From the NCBI GenBank assembly GCA_034509735.1, contig JACGWO010000007.1, forward strand, positions 25,572,046-25,636,045: a stretch of 64,000 nucleotides of DNA, read 5' to 3'. The stretch's first letter is position 1; each line of letters starts with the position of its first letter. The position numbers were made by a program, and so were the translations under genes. A model generated the notes under the pieces. The model did no database searches, had not been told where the DNA came from, and worked only from the letters and a program-made list of their open reading frames with translations. The DNA is from Sesamum alatum (lineage: Eukaryota; Streptophyta; Magnoliopsida; Lamiales; Pedaliaceae). Shown piece by piece: positions 9,589 to 20,375 of this stretch.

Positions 9589-12500
9589 GGCTTCGAAGAA
9601 TGTACTAGATGTAACACTAGTGCATTTTTGTATTAAATAAGCTGGAGTCATAGTCGTATAATCGAAGTATGGCTTTAAGCTCGATTATTAGAGCCGAAGT
9701 GGTATAACTATAGAAAAAAATTAATCATGTATCAGTCAGTGATAAGGACTGGAAACACTAGGTGTTTCCCACGATTGTGTCGAGTATCAGGCATGTATGC
9801 ACAGGTACGATTGATTTGTAAGATTCACCAAGCCCTTGATGATGCAACGATAAAACTGCATCAGCGTCTAAATTTATTTAAAGGAGTTTGTCATTGCGTG
9901 AATCTACTAAGTTGAGATGATGGCTCCAACGAGTGTACTAGATGTAATCGTAGTTCATTTTTTTGTTGAATAAGCTGGATCCCAGTCGTATAATCAAAGT
10001 ATGTCTTTAACCTTGAATATTAGAGGCGAAGCGATTTAACTATAGCAAAAAATGAGTCATGTATCAGTCAATGATAAGGACTGGAAACACTATGTGTTTC
10101 CTACAATCGTGTGGATTATTAGGCATGTATCCGCACGTACAATTGATTATTAAGATTCACCAAGCCTCGATCAGGCAAAGATAAAAGTGCATCACTGTCT
10201 AAATTTTTTAAAAGGAGTTTGCCGTTGCGCGAATGTACTAAGTTGAGGTGATGGCTCCTAAGAGAGTATTAGTTGTAATGTTAGTGCATTTTTGTGTTGA
10301 ATAAGATGGAGTCCTAGTCGTATAATCAAACTATGGCTTTAACCTTAATTACTAGAGCCGAAGCGAATATAACTGTAGCCAGAAATGAATCATTTATCAA
10401 TCAATGATAAGAATTGGAAACACTAGGAGTTGCCTACAATTGTCTAGAGTATTAGGCATATATCCGCACGTACGATTGATTATTAAGATTCACCAAGCCC
10501 TTTATAATGTAATGATAAAAGTGCATCATCATCTAAATTTGTTTAAACGAGTTTGTCATTGCGCGAATGTACTAAGTTGAGACGATGCCTCCAACGAGTG
10601 TACTAGATGTAATCGTAGTTCATATTTCTGTTGAATAAGCTGGATCCCAGTTGTATAATCATAGTATGTCTTTAACCTTGAATATTAGAGGCGAAGCGAA
10701 TTTAACTATAGCTAGAAATGAATCATGTATCTGTCAAAGATAAGGACTGGAAACACTAGGTATTTCCTATAATTGTGTGGATTATTAAGCATGTATCCGC
10801 ACGAATGATTGATTATTAAGATTCACCAAGCCCTCGCTAAGGCAAACAAAAGTGCATCACTATCAAAAAAAAATAAAATAAAATAAAAGGAGTTTGCTGT
10901 TGCGCGAATGTACTAAGTGGAGACAATGGCTCCTAAGAGTGTACTAGATGTAATCTTTGTGCATTTTTGTGTTGAATAAGCTGGAGTCCTAGTCGTATAA
11001 TCAAACTATGGGTCTAATCTTGACTACTAGAGCCGAAGCGAATATAACTATAGCCAGAAATGAATCATGTATCGGTCAATGATAAGAACTAGTAACACTA
11101 GTGATAATAACTAGAAACACGAGGTATTTCCTACAATTATGTGGAGTATTAGGCATGTATCCGTAAGTACGAGTGATTATTAAGGTTCACCAAGCCCTCA
11201 ATCAAGCAAAGATAAAAGTGCATCACTGTCTAAATTTGTTCAAAGTAGTTTGTCATTGCGAGAATGTACTAAGTTGAGATGATGGATCCTAAGAGTGTAC
11301 TAGATGTAATCTTAGAGCATTTTTGTGTTGAATAAGCTGAGTCCTAGTCGTATAATCAAAGTGTGGCTTTAACCTTGATTATTAGAACCAAAGCGAGTAT
11401 AACTCTAGCCAGAAATGAATCATGTATCAGTCAATGATAAGGACTGAAAACACTAGGTGTTTCCTACAATTGTGTGGAGTATTAGGTACGTATCTACACA
11501 TGCAATTGATTACTAAGATTCACCAAGCCCTCGATTAGGTAAAGATAAAAGCGTATTCAATCTCTACATTTGTTTAAAGGAGTTTATCATTGCGCGAATG
11601 TACTAAGTTGATACAACTACGAAGAGTGTACTAGACTTAATACTAGTGCATTTTAGTATTATATAAGCTGGAGTCCTAGTTGTATAATCAAAGTGTGGCT
11701 TTAATCTTGATTATTAGAGACGAAGCAAGTATAACTATAGCCAGAAATTAACCATGTATCAATCAATAATAAGGACTGAAAACACTAGGTGCTTCCCACG
11801 ATTGTGTGGAGTATCAGGATGTATCCAGAGAGGCATGTATCTAAAGGTACGATTGATTACTAAGATTCACCAAGACCTTGATAATGCAATGATAAAAGTG
11901 CATCAGCGTCGAACTTTGTTTAAAGGAGTTTGTCGTTGCGTGAATGTACTAAGTTGAGACGATGGCTCCAATGATTCTACTAGATGTAATCGTAGTTCAT
12001 TTTTGTGTTGAATAAGTTGGATCCTAGTCGTATAATCAAAGTATGTCTTTAACCTTGAATACTAGAGCCGAAGCGAATTTAACTATAGCCAGAATGAATC
12101 ATGTACCAGTCAATGATAAGGATTGGAAACACTAGGTGTTTTCTATAATTGTGTGGATTATTGGGCATGTATCCGCATATGCGATTGATTATTAAAACTC
12201 ACCAAGCCTTCGATCAGGCAAAGATAAAGGTGCATCACTGTCTAAATTTGTTTAAAGTAGTTTGTCGTTGCGCGAGTGTACTTAGTTGAGACGATGACTC
12301 CTAAGAGTGCACTAGATATAATCTTAGTGCATTTTTGTGTTGAATAAGCTGTAGTCCTAGTCGTATAATAAAAGTATGCCTTTAACCTTGATTACAAGAT
12401 TTGAAGCGAATATAACTATATCGAGAAATAAATAATGTATCAGTCAATGATAAGAACTGGAAACACTAGGTGTTTCTTACAATTGTGGTGGAGTATTAAG

Positions 12501-12814
12501 CATGTATCTGCACGTATGATTGATTGCTAAGATTCACCACGCCCTCGATCAGACAAAGGCAAAAGTGCATCAATGTCTAAATTTGTTTAGAGGAGTTTGT
12601 CGTTGTGCCAATGTACTAAGTTGACGTGATGGCTCCGAAGAGTGAACTAGATATAATCCTAGTGCGCATGTATTGAATAAGCTAGAGTCCTAGTTGTATA
12701 ATTTAAGTGTGGCTTTAACCTTGATTATTAGAGCCGATGTGAGTATAACTATAGGCAGAAATGAATCATGAATCAGTCAGTGATAAGAATTGGAAACATT
12801 AGGTGTTTCCTACA
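9589..12814. repeat. Tandem satellite array, about 9.6 units of 331-356 bp
   Basis: The anchor TGTACTAGATGTAAT and variants recur at about 9601, 9934, 10265, 10599, 10940, 11296, 11627, 11976, 12308 and 12643, giving periods of 333, 331, 334, 341, 356, 331, 349, 332 and 335 bp. Each unit also carries GAATAAGCTGGA, ATAAGGACTGGAAACACTAGG, GATTCACCAAGCCC and GCGCGAATGTACTAAGTTGAG. Units are perhaps 80-90% alike by eye and hold no conserved ORF. Units 2, 4 and 8 share one variant (CGTAGTTCAT, CTGGATCC); units 1 and 7 share another (CCCACGATTGTGT, CATCAGCGTC), suggesting higher-order structure. The last unit is cut by the LINE poly-A end. Confidence 0.93.
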
Positions 12815-12957
12815 TTTTCTTTTTTTTTTTGGGGGGAGCGGGGGGGGGGGGGAGAAGATGTAAACTTTAATTAATATAACAGAACATACAACATTCAATA
12901 CTCGACACCGAGCCAGAAGATAACACGGCCGTGTAAGGCCTGAACACAGCGTGTACA
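12815..12957 (-). other. LINE 3' UTR with poly-A and C-run terminus
   Basis: On the plus strand: T-tract to 12830, then G-rich run 12831-12852, then unique sequence to the solo LTR. In LINE sense this is UTR, a long C-run, then poly-A. ACACGGCCGTGT at 12923-12934 recurs at 14974-14985 on the other side of the LTR. Confidence 0.7.
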
Positions 12958-14964
12958 TGTTAGAATAGGTGACTGTGAAGCCACTGATTGGGCTAATGTA
13001 ACCTATGTCTGAACAGTTTCGGTGTTTTAATAATTGTCATGAATAAGAAAGTGATATTATTTAGCTCAATACTTTGTTTGTGTTCACTTGCTGCTTTACA
13101 TTAACTGTTCACTGCACAAGCAAAGCCCACAGACAGAAACGACATTCCCAGAAACTGGAACTGCACATTAGGTGGCAGTTCATGAAATCAGTTTCTGTGG
13201 ATCGGTCTGAAACACTCCAAGTCAAGGAATCTCGAGATAGGGTATCGAGAATCCGTGTGAGACTTGCACTAAGCAATTGCAGTCGCATTTCATTGAAAAG
13301 TGACGAGGCTCGTCCATGCAATGTTAGTGGGTCAGCCAGCTAGGTGGCAGCTGACTGAGGTGACTCGTGGGAACCGTCATATGGAAGACCTTGAGTAAGG
13401 TCGGTCGGTATGACTTGTATTCCTGGTTCCAATAGTACGAATTTGATCCTCAGACTTGAGGGATTACTGAGATCACCTACACACCGTGCCTGCATCTTAG
13501 ATATGGCAAGAGGCTACAAAGTCCAGTGACTCGGTTGTCATAACCCCTATCTAGTGTAGTCAAGATGTGTAGTGTGACAGTAGGTCCTAATAGAGGATCC
13601 ATCTCCTGTCAGAAGGTTGACAGTAATATCTCACTTTACTCTGATATTCGTCCCTGATAAATCTGTGGCCACAGTAATTGAACAATAGGTAGGACCCCTG
13701 TGACGTTTAGTGAAGACGAGGTAAGGCTTAAGTCAAGAATGGTACCTACAGATCCATGCCCTAAACTCTAAGCTGTGAGATTGTAGATGGAAGGATACAC
13801 GTACTGAAGAGCCTAAATGTTCACGCCATAAACATTCAACTAGTCTCTAGTGCCATGGACCATTTCTAGATGGCCACCCATGGTGACGGACCAATTCCCT
13901 TCATGAGATGATTGGGGATTCGGCCAAGTCTAGCTGAGGGGTAACCTAAAGAGTCACACACGATCCGCCCGTGACAAAAGTATTTAATTTAGAATTAATG
14001 TAGAGAGGTTGAACAATTTAATTAGATTAAATTGGTTCCCTTTTCTTTCTTAGATTGTTAATTCCTTTAATTAGATTAAATGAAATTAACTAATAAATTA
14101 GATTTATTGGAATAAATAAAATAGGCTTAAAATAAATATTAATTGTCATTATCATTTATTTAAAGCACTATGGTTTATTTACATAGGATTTAAATATTCC
14201 ATAATTAATCCATCAAAGTGATGGACGGATGAGATTAAAGATGAGAGATCAAAGGCCTAGATTACTTTGACTAATCTAAGTCTAATTTGACTAGGACTTT
14301 GACTAGGTCAAATCCTAGTTAAACCATGTTTCTAAAAGTTGGAGTATGAAGAGGAATAGGATTCCACTTCTATAAATACTCCTAGGATGAAACTTGAGAA
14401 GGATGATCAACTAGTGAACACACACACACTAAGGCTCACCCTCTCTCTCTCTCATCCCCACCCCTTTTCCTCCAAGAAACGTTTCTAGTTCCTTGTTTCA
14501 TACAAGTGACTTTAGGGAGATTGATCACGTTAATTAATAACGCTTGGTCGATCCGTCCTCTCTAAACACATATACACTTGGTTTTTCACTAGCACGAGGA
14601 TCAAGAAACACGGACGGATTGCATGGATGAATTAGAGAATTCATGCTATTGGATTCTGATTCCTACTATTGGAGTCTTGGTGGCAAAACGAGGAACAACG
14701 CGTGTATCGGTTTTGAAGACAAAACTACAACCGGGTAGGTTCCTTTTATTTATATCTTCGTTTTAACCCTATGGCCTCCATGATATGTGTGGTTCGTTTA
14801 TTCATGAGATACACCAAACACCCGGGAGGCTCAAGGGAACACCCCTTGAACGTGTTATTTATGTTTATGTACAAGCATGTTTAAATTTTATGTTATTATT
14901 TCATATCGCGCTTCCACATTCGCACTCCTCCCAGGACGATCCACACGCCCTTCATAGGCTTTTA
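12958..14964 (+). repeat. Solo LTR, diverged family I type, with GTACA duplication
   Basis: Starts TGTTAGAATAGGTGACTG and runs 2007 bp with no internal region. It is flanked by GTACA at 12953-12957 and 14965-14969, a perfect 5 bp target duplication. The 3' terminus is CTTTTA instead of the usual CTTTCA. Landmarks in order: LTR start, GACTGAGGTGACTCGTGGG, the CCATGG block (about 13845-13890), a TATA box at 14371, CA/CT tract, and the AACACCCCTTGAA segment near the end. A complete element here probably collapsed by recombination between its two LTRs. Confidence 0.92.
14371..14378 (+). promoter_or_regulatory. TATA box of the solo LTR
   Basis: TATAAATA, followed within 100 bp by a CA repeat (about 14415-14430) and a CT tract (about 14438-14455), the same arrangement as in copy A. 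Confidence 0.65.
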
Positions 14965-14985
14965 GTACAGGCCACACGGCCGTGT

Positions 14986-15866
14986 TCCTTGGCCGTTTAG
15001 CTAACTTTCCCCAGGCTATTTTCCAAACCCTATAAGTAGCAACAACCTGCAAAGATAGGGGTCGGGTGGAACTAACTAATCTATTATAAATCTGCTCTAT
15101 TACTATGGTTGAGAGGGCCTCCGAACTATGTAAGAGCTACTGGAATCGCCCTTGATTCCGCTCTAACAACAAATGATAAACCATAGCTGCCAGAAGAGCA
15201 CGGTATGCAACATTGAGAAGATGGGTGTCGCGCCACCTTCAGGCCGCCCAAGCAATGCCACGACGCCAATCAAAATAAGGCCATGAAAACCAAACTCTCT
15301 CGTCGACAAATTCGGAGACAGGTAGCCGAGTATGCACAATTAAAGAAGAGGTGTTGGTGGGTCTCCGTCACGTCCATCCCACACAAAATACAATGAGTAC
15401 CCAAATGCTGTAACCATAGCTTATCCAACATAGACATCCGATCCTGGATACCACCCAAAGCACAAATGAGTTCCGGGGTATCTTAACTGGCCCTCCTAGC
15501 AGGACAGACCATCCAACTGATGGGGGACGCGAGCTAAATAGCTCAAGGGTAGAGGACGTCAAGTAGATGCGCTCATTTGCATTCCACACAACACAATCCG
15601 GGCCGCTCCGGATCGGTGGGATTGACTCCATGATCTCAAGTACCTCAAAAGAGGTAGGCGTTGGCCTATCCTAATCACCATCATCTATGGCCTACTGCAG
15701 CAAAGTCCCCTCATGCAAACCGGTAACAAGCAGGGCCCATGGGTAACGTGTAAGGAAGATCCCAAGAGGGTGCCATAGCTCCTACCAAAGCAAAAAAAAT
15801 GATTGCCATATCCAATACTGAATGAAATTCCTCGTCGAAACTCATCTCAGAGTTTCAAAATCTGCT
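14986..15866 (-). pseudogene. LINE ORF2 C-terminus with zinc-binding module
   Basis: The minus-strand piece 15270-15458 reads DKLWLQHLGTHCILCGMDV and ETHQHLFFNCAYSATC, the reverse-transcriptase zinc-binding module (CxxC ... HxxxxC) at the end of plant LINE ORF2. Beyond it, in a shifted frame (about 15150-15250), comes the usual terminal stretch resembling ALLAAMVYHLLLERN. The remainder to 14986 is 3' UTR-like and carries ACACGGCCGTGT at 14974-14985. The piece is broken by at least one frameshift. Confidence 0.82.
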
Positions 15867-17224
15867 TCAGACTCCAAGAACCTGAGCTGGGCAGATCACC
15901 CAAATAGATTTTCGCCTCAGCCGAACCCACAAGGATGAGGACTGCATATCAATAATGTTCCAAAGGTAATGGCTCATTAAGGCTTTGTTCACAAGGTACA
16001 CTAGCCGAATTCCCAACCCACCGCATTCAACTGGGAGACACACAGATGACCAGGCCACCTTAGCTACGCATGTCTCTTGATGTCCCCGCCATAGGAATGT
16101 ACGTAGGCGCTTTTCAATCTCACGGACCACCCCCTTCGGTAGAAGGAATAGCATAGCCAAATAGATATACATAGTTGACAGAACCGATAGGATGAGCAAG
16201 ACACGGCCCACAAACGAGAGTAACCAAGATCCCTAAGAGTGAATCGGGGCATCCAACTTATCAAAAAGAGGCCGACAATCCACAAGCGTGAGCTTTGCGG
16301 TGATCAAAGGCACCGCCAAATATCGAATAGGTAATGTGACCTGGGGTTAGACTAGGAGGTCCTATAGCTGCTGGACATTAACCATTGACTTGGAGAAAAA
16401 GATCAAACTCTTTTGAATGTTAGCCTACAACCTTGATAGGGCTGAAAACTCGAAAAGCCCCTGTCGTATGACCATGATCGACGCCTTATCTGCCTTATAG
16501 AATACCAACAAGTCATCTGCAAAAGTAATCATGAATAACTGTAGTTCTACAGAGCGTCAATGGTAGCAAAAAGCTGGGGCCGTTTATCCTAAAGTTTGAG
16601 CCCGATATGTAGGAGCTCCATCACCAGCACAAACAGGTAGGGAGACATCGGGTCACCCTGCCGGAGGCCTCACACCCCCTAAAAAAACCCTCGTGGCTGA
16701 CAATTAATGCAAATTGAATAGGAAACAGAGCTAAACACACTCCTTAACCCAAAGCACAAAAGTGGCATGAAAGTCAAATAATCGTAAAGTATCAATCAAA
16801 CAATCCCAATCCATCGTGTCATAAGCTTTACGAAGTTCAATCTTAACTGCACACCATTTAGAGAGACTGACTTGATTATAACCATAAAGAAGGTCTTGAG
16901 CCAGCATAATTTTCTCACTAATACTCCGCCTGGGGATGAATGCATTTGACTCTCATCTACCAACTTATGCAGCCCGCCTGTCATCCTCAACACAAGTATC
17001 TATGCAATTACTTTATAAAGGACATTGCAGCACGAGATTGGCCGAAAGTCAGCCACAGTAGTCGGAGTCTACACCTTCGGAACCAAGGATGTCATGGTGG
17101 CATTCACCTGACGCAGCAAGCGACCCTTAGTGAAGAATTCTCTTACCGCCTCCACAACCTCTTCTCCCACCACAGACCAAGCCTCTTTAAAGAACTTGGC
17201 CGAGTAACCATCCGATGGCCCGGG
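15867..17224 (-). pseudogene. LINE ORF2 reverse transcriptase remnant
   Basis: Read on the minus strand the remnant begins with the plant LINE RT entry (PGPSDGYSAKFFKEAW near 17170-17224) and continues LRQVNATMTSLVPK. Next come a KAYDTMDWD-like motif near 16810-16840 and FADDLLVF (FADD codons near 16509-16523), the RT active site. The post-RT region follows (LPKGVVREIEKRLRTFLWRG and KVAWSSVCLPVECGGLGIR, 15867-16211). Stops and frameshifts split it into pieces of 65-114 codons. The RT would nick-prime and copy LINE RNA at the target. The endonuclease half is missing. Confidence 0.87.
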
Positions 17225-17552
17225 AACGCAACGGAAGCATAAAAACATGAATATAAAACATCATTTAAATGGGGTTCAAAGGGGTGTTCCCTTTGAAGTT
17301 TTCGGGCATTCGGTGTATGTCGAAGCATAAATAAAAGAGTAGAATAATGCCAGACTGTGGCTAAAAGGATATGAACAAAAATATATGAAAACATAAAGAA
17401 AACCAACCTTTGATCATAACACATAGAACCAGTACGTGCATTGTTCTCTTTCCCGTTTCTCCTTCCGTTCACTTGAGGATCCAAATTAGAATCCCTCTAA
17501 TTTGTCCACACCACACGATAGAAGAGTTCTCTAATCTATTGCTAGATAGAGA
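17217..17552 (-). repeat. Family III LTR fragment
   Basis: Matches the left end of the E LTRs (about 45696-46035), reverse orientation: CCCGGGAACGCAACGGAAGC, the AGGGGTGTTCCCTTTGAAG segment, and TCTATTGCTAGATAGA. The first 16 or so bases of the LTR are missing where it joins the LINE through GGCCCGGG. It is cut at 17553 by the D' LTR. Confidence 0.87.
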
Positions 17553-18090
17553 TGAAACGTTTAGTGGATCGGCCCGGGAGATGAACGCGAATAGCGGAAG
17601 CGCGAAAGATTGCATAATAAAAAATTGCAAAGTATAATTAAATGGAATTTAAAGCATGCACAACGTACATAAACGAATCAAGGGGTGTGCCCTTGATTCT
17701 CTCGGGTGTTCGGTGTACCTCATGTTCAATAAAAACACAACATGGAGGCCATAGAATTTTAACCGAAAAATATAATTAAAGAACCTACCCGGTTGTAGTT
17801 TGTCTTCGTTCGGCTACATGCATTGTTCCCCATTTTGGACCAAGATCTCAAAGAAGAGACCCTCTATATCATCTCACTCATTACACCGAAAAGCAAAGAA
17901 CCGTTGTACTAGCAAGAAATTATTTGGGGAGAAGAGACATAGATACACTCTATCAATTAATGCAATCGACGTCTCTTATGTTCTAGCTTGAATGAATCAA
18001 GAAGAACCAAGTAGAAATCTTGGAGAGTGTGAGAGAGGGTGGACGAATTTTGAGAGAGAATTGTGAGACGAGAGTTGTAGAGATTAGTAC

Positions 18091-18091
<1 letters not shown>

Positions 18092-18120
<29 letters not shown>
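18092..18120. repeat. (GT)n microsatellite in D' LTR
   Basis: About 14 GT/TG dinucleotides. In LTR sense it is a CA tract just downstream of the TATA box, at the position where the other LTRs hold shorter CA or CA/CT tracts. Confidence 0.95.
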
Positions 18121-18123
<3 letters not shown>

Positions 18124-18125
18124 AT

Positions 18126-18133
18126 TATTTATA
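18126..18133 (-). promoter_or_regulatory. TATA box of D' LTR
   Basis: TATTTATA on the plus strand, TATAAATA in LTR sense, immediately upstream of the CA repeat. Confidence 0.65.
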
Positions 18134-19677
18134 GAAAATATAATTCCCTATTCCTACTCAACCTCTTCTAAAGAGGCACACTTGACTAGGATTTTGACCT
18201 AGTCAAATCTAAGTCAAATTAATCATGGCCCTTCATCTCATCAATCCCTTGATCAAATCTTGTCCATCCATTTTGATGGGCTTTATGGAATGGGCCTATT
18301 TAATTCTAAATTAAATAGTCCCATGGACGTTATATTAAATCCTATTTAATATACCTAGGTCATTAATTAATTAAGGGCATGGACTTATTTAATTCTAAAT
18401 TAAATAGTCCCATGGACTTTATATTAAATCCAATTTAATATACCAAGCCCATTAATTAATTCATCCTTTTAATCTAATTAAAAGGAAAGTCCATGCTTTA
18501 TAAAATCCATAAATCTAATTTATAAACTCAAGCCCGATTATTCCAAATAATTCATCGAGGCTTGAATCTCAAAGAAGTATAATTTAATTCCATTAAATTA
18601 AACCTTCTCCCGGAATTAATTCCGACTTAATTCCCTTTCATTTGGTGTAGCGGGTGTGACTCTTTAGGTTCACCTTTCAGCTAGACTTGGACCTACTTCT
18701 TGTTATTTCATAACCAAAGTAGTCCGTCACCATGGGTGGCCATCTAGCAATGGTCCATGGCACTAGAGACTAGGTGAATATGTGGTGTGAAAATTTAGGC
18801 TCTGAGTTACATGCAGGTACGGTCCTACCATCGCTCGATACGTACGGGTACGGTCCTATTGTCGCTTGTCTCCCGGCCTATAGTCTAGGGCATGGAATTG
18901 GGCGTCGGTTCCCATCCTTGACTAGGCAACTATGCTTCATACCCGAGATGCGTTTACTCTATCGACCGACGTAGAAAACCCTTTCATACTCAATCAATTG
19001 CTATGGCCATAGACTTTTAGAGTCTAAACCATCTCAGAGCGCATAGGAGACATCACCGTCATATACTGACAGGGGACAGATCCTATCTTGGAATCGACCG
19101 TCATCGCTACATACTCCAATTGCACTGGACAAGGCTTATAATGATCATCTTACAGAATGATCACCTCTTGCCAGATCTAAGATACAGTTTTTATATGCAC
19201 GTGACTGCCATGATTCCTCAAGTTCGAGGACTAATCCCGTACTATCGGAACCGGGAATTCTAGTCATATCGACCAAGCCCGAGTGGCTTCCATATGACGA
19301 TTCCCGCGAGTCACCTCAGTCAGCAGCCACCTAGCTGGCTGACCCACTAACACTGCATGGACGAGCCTCGTCACTTGTCGATGAAATGCGACTGCAGATG
19401 CTTAGTGCAAGTCTCAAATGAATTCTCGATGCCCTGTCTTGAGATTTCTTGACTTGGAGTATTTCAGACCGATTCGGCGAAACTGATGTCATGAACCTAC
19501 CTCCAAGCATAGTTCCAATTTCCCGAAATGTTATTTCAGTCTGTGGGCGTTTGTTATGACAAACTTATGCCTATGAATCCTTACTACATTCATTAACATA
19601 ATATTACTTGTTCAAAGATTGACAAATGGTTCTCAGAAGAGCCAACCTCATTGAATTTCTGGTCACTTATTCTAACA

Positions 19678-20375
19678 ATCTCCCACTTGACCATTTAAGT
19701 CAATTACCCACTTTGTTCAGAATCCTCTGAGTATGAGTAATCTACGATACCGACTAAGGTCTTGTGAGTCCGCTTATATTTTCTTGCCGAAGCAATACGG
19801 TCTAACCGTGTTACCTCTATCCACCATCGCCTCCTAGATATGGTGGTTGTCTAAGAATATTTTCGTGGATCTTGTGATGAGATCTCTTGCCAATACTCCC
19901 ATAGCCAAGTTGTCTACCACATAGGTGAACATGGCTTGGTCGTGCTAGGTGCCACGTCCATCCTGTGGACGCAGTCTTCATCCGTGGCCACTATCCAATG
20001 CACTCGTCATTGGGCCTGACTGTGCATACCTTTGAGACTAACTAGTTTTCACTACGCTCTGGAAGCTAGTATCGCTTTAGCCTTCCAAAAACAACTCTCA
20101 ATAGACGGTGCATCATGAACACATCTTTAGTCCTTATTCAGGTATTAAGGATTGTTCTTGATTGTTTTCTTCAACCCCTCAGTGCATTACCAATTTCTGT
20201 TGAGTCATGCAAGAAGCACACTTAACATCGGTTCCTATGCACTGAGTAAACATATCGTATGTTTTCCTAGGGTTAAGACGTAGGGGATACTCAACATCCA
20301 AGCCTTCTCATTAGTCCACCGTGACTAAGTCTTGAATGGCTTGATGCTTTTATTCATAGTATCTAAGCTTTCTCT
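19678..20375 (-). pseudogene. Degenerate RNase H-derived region of D'
   Basis: The region begins with the reverse polypurine tract (ATCTCCCACTTGACC). Phrases from the RNase H end of copia pol are recognisable (GTCTAAGAATATT, GATGAGATCTC, GGAAGCTAGTATCGCT, CTTTAGCCTTCCA, TTTAGTCCTTATTCAGGTA), but no frame is open. The same altered phrases occur in copy D at 62750-63444, including non-coding changes. It breaks at 20375, inside the second of a set of short repeats that copy D has in triplicate. Confidence 0.83.

Larger units (their letters stand above)
12815..17224 (-). mobile_element. Non-LTR retrotransposon (LINE), 5'-truncated, split by a solo LTR
   Basis: Reverse-strand LINE in two parts, 14965-17224 (ORF2 remnant) and 12815-12957 (3' UTR and poly-A), separated by the solo LTR 12958-14964. 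Poly-T at 12815-12830 on the plus strand is the poly-A tail, placing the LINE 3' end against the satellite. ORF2 keeps RT motifs, the plant LINE C-terminal block and the zinc-binding module, all broken by stops. The 5' end is cut at about 17217-17224 at GGCCCGGG, shared with a family III LTR. The endonuclease domain is absent. Confidence 0.88.
17553..19677 (-). repeat. 3' LTR of D' (family IV, 2125 bp)
   Basis: Starts TGAAACGTTTAGTGGATCGG (TGAAAGAATGTGTGGATCGG expected from copy D) and ends TCACTTATTCTAACA before the reverse polypurine tract. It is collinear with 45312-45679 plus 56104-57971 reversed. A TATA box (18126-18133, minus strand) and a GT repeat (18092-18120) mark the core promoter. 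Confidence 0.9.
17553..20375 (-). mobile_element. Copia copy D' (family IV), 3' LTR plus degenerate 3' region
   Basis: A reverse-strand family IV element starting with its 3' LTR and continuing into a non-coding RNase H-derived region. It is inserted into the family III LTR fragment (left flank AGAGA, 17548-17552). It is itself interrupted at 20376 by family II copy B2, so its 5' parts lie to the right of the nest and are not seen. Its internal sequence is collinear with, and by eye well over 90% identical to, 62750-63444 of copy D. Both copies therefore carry the same decayed pol. Confidence 0.88.

Noticed and set aside
9601..12814. Regularly spaced repeats that could suggest a CRISPR-like array
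   Set aside because: Units are 331-356 bp with no short repeat/unique spacer pattern, and the setting is a plant nuclear genome; it is a satellite.
16940..17242. Plus-strand 100-codon ORF over the LINE
   Set aside because: Shadow of the minus-strand LINE RT, which carries recognisable motifs.
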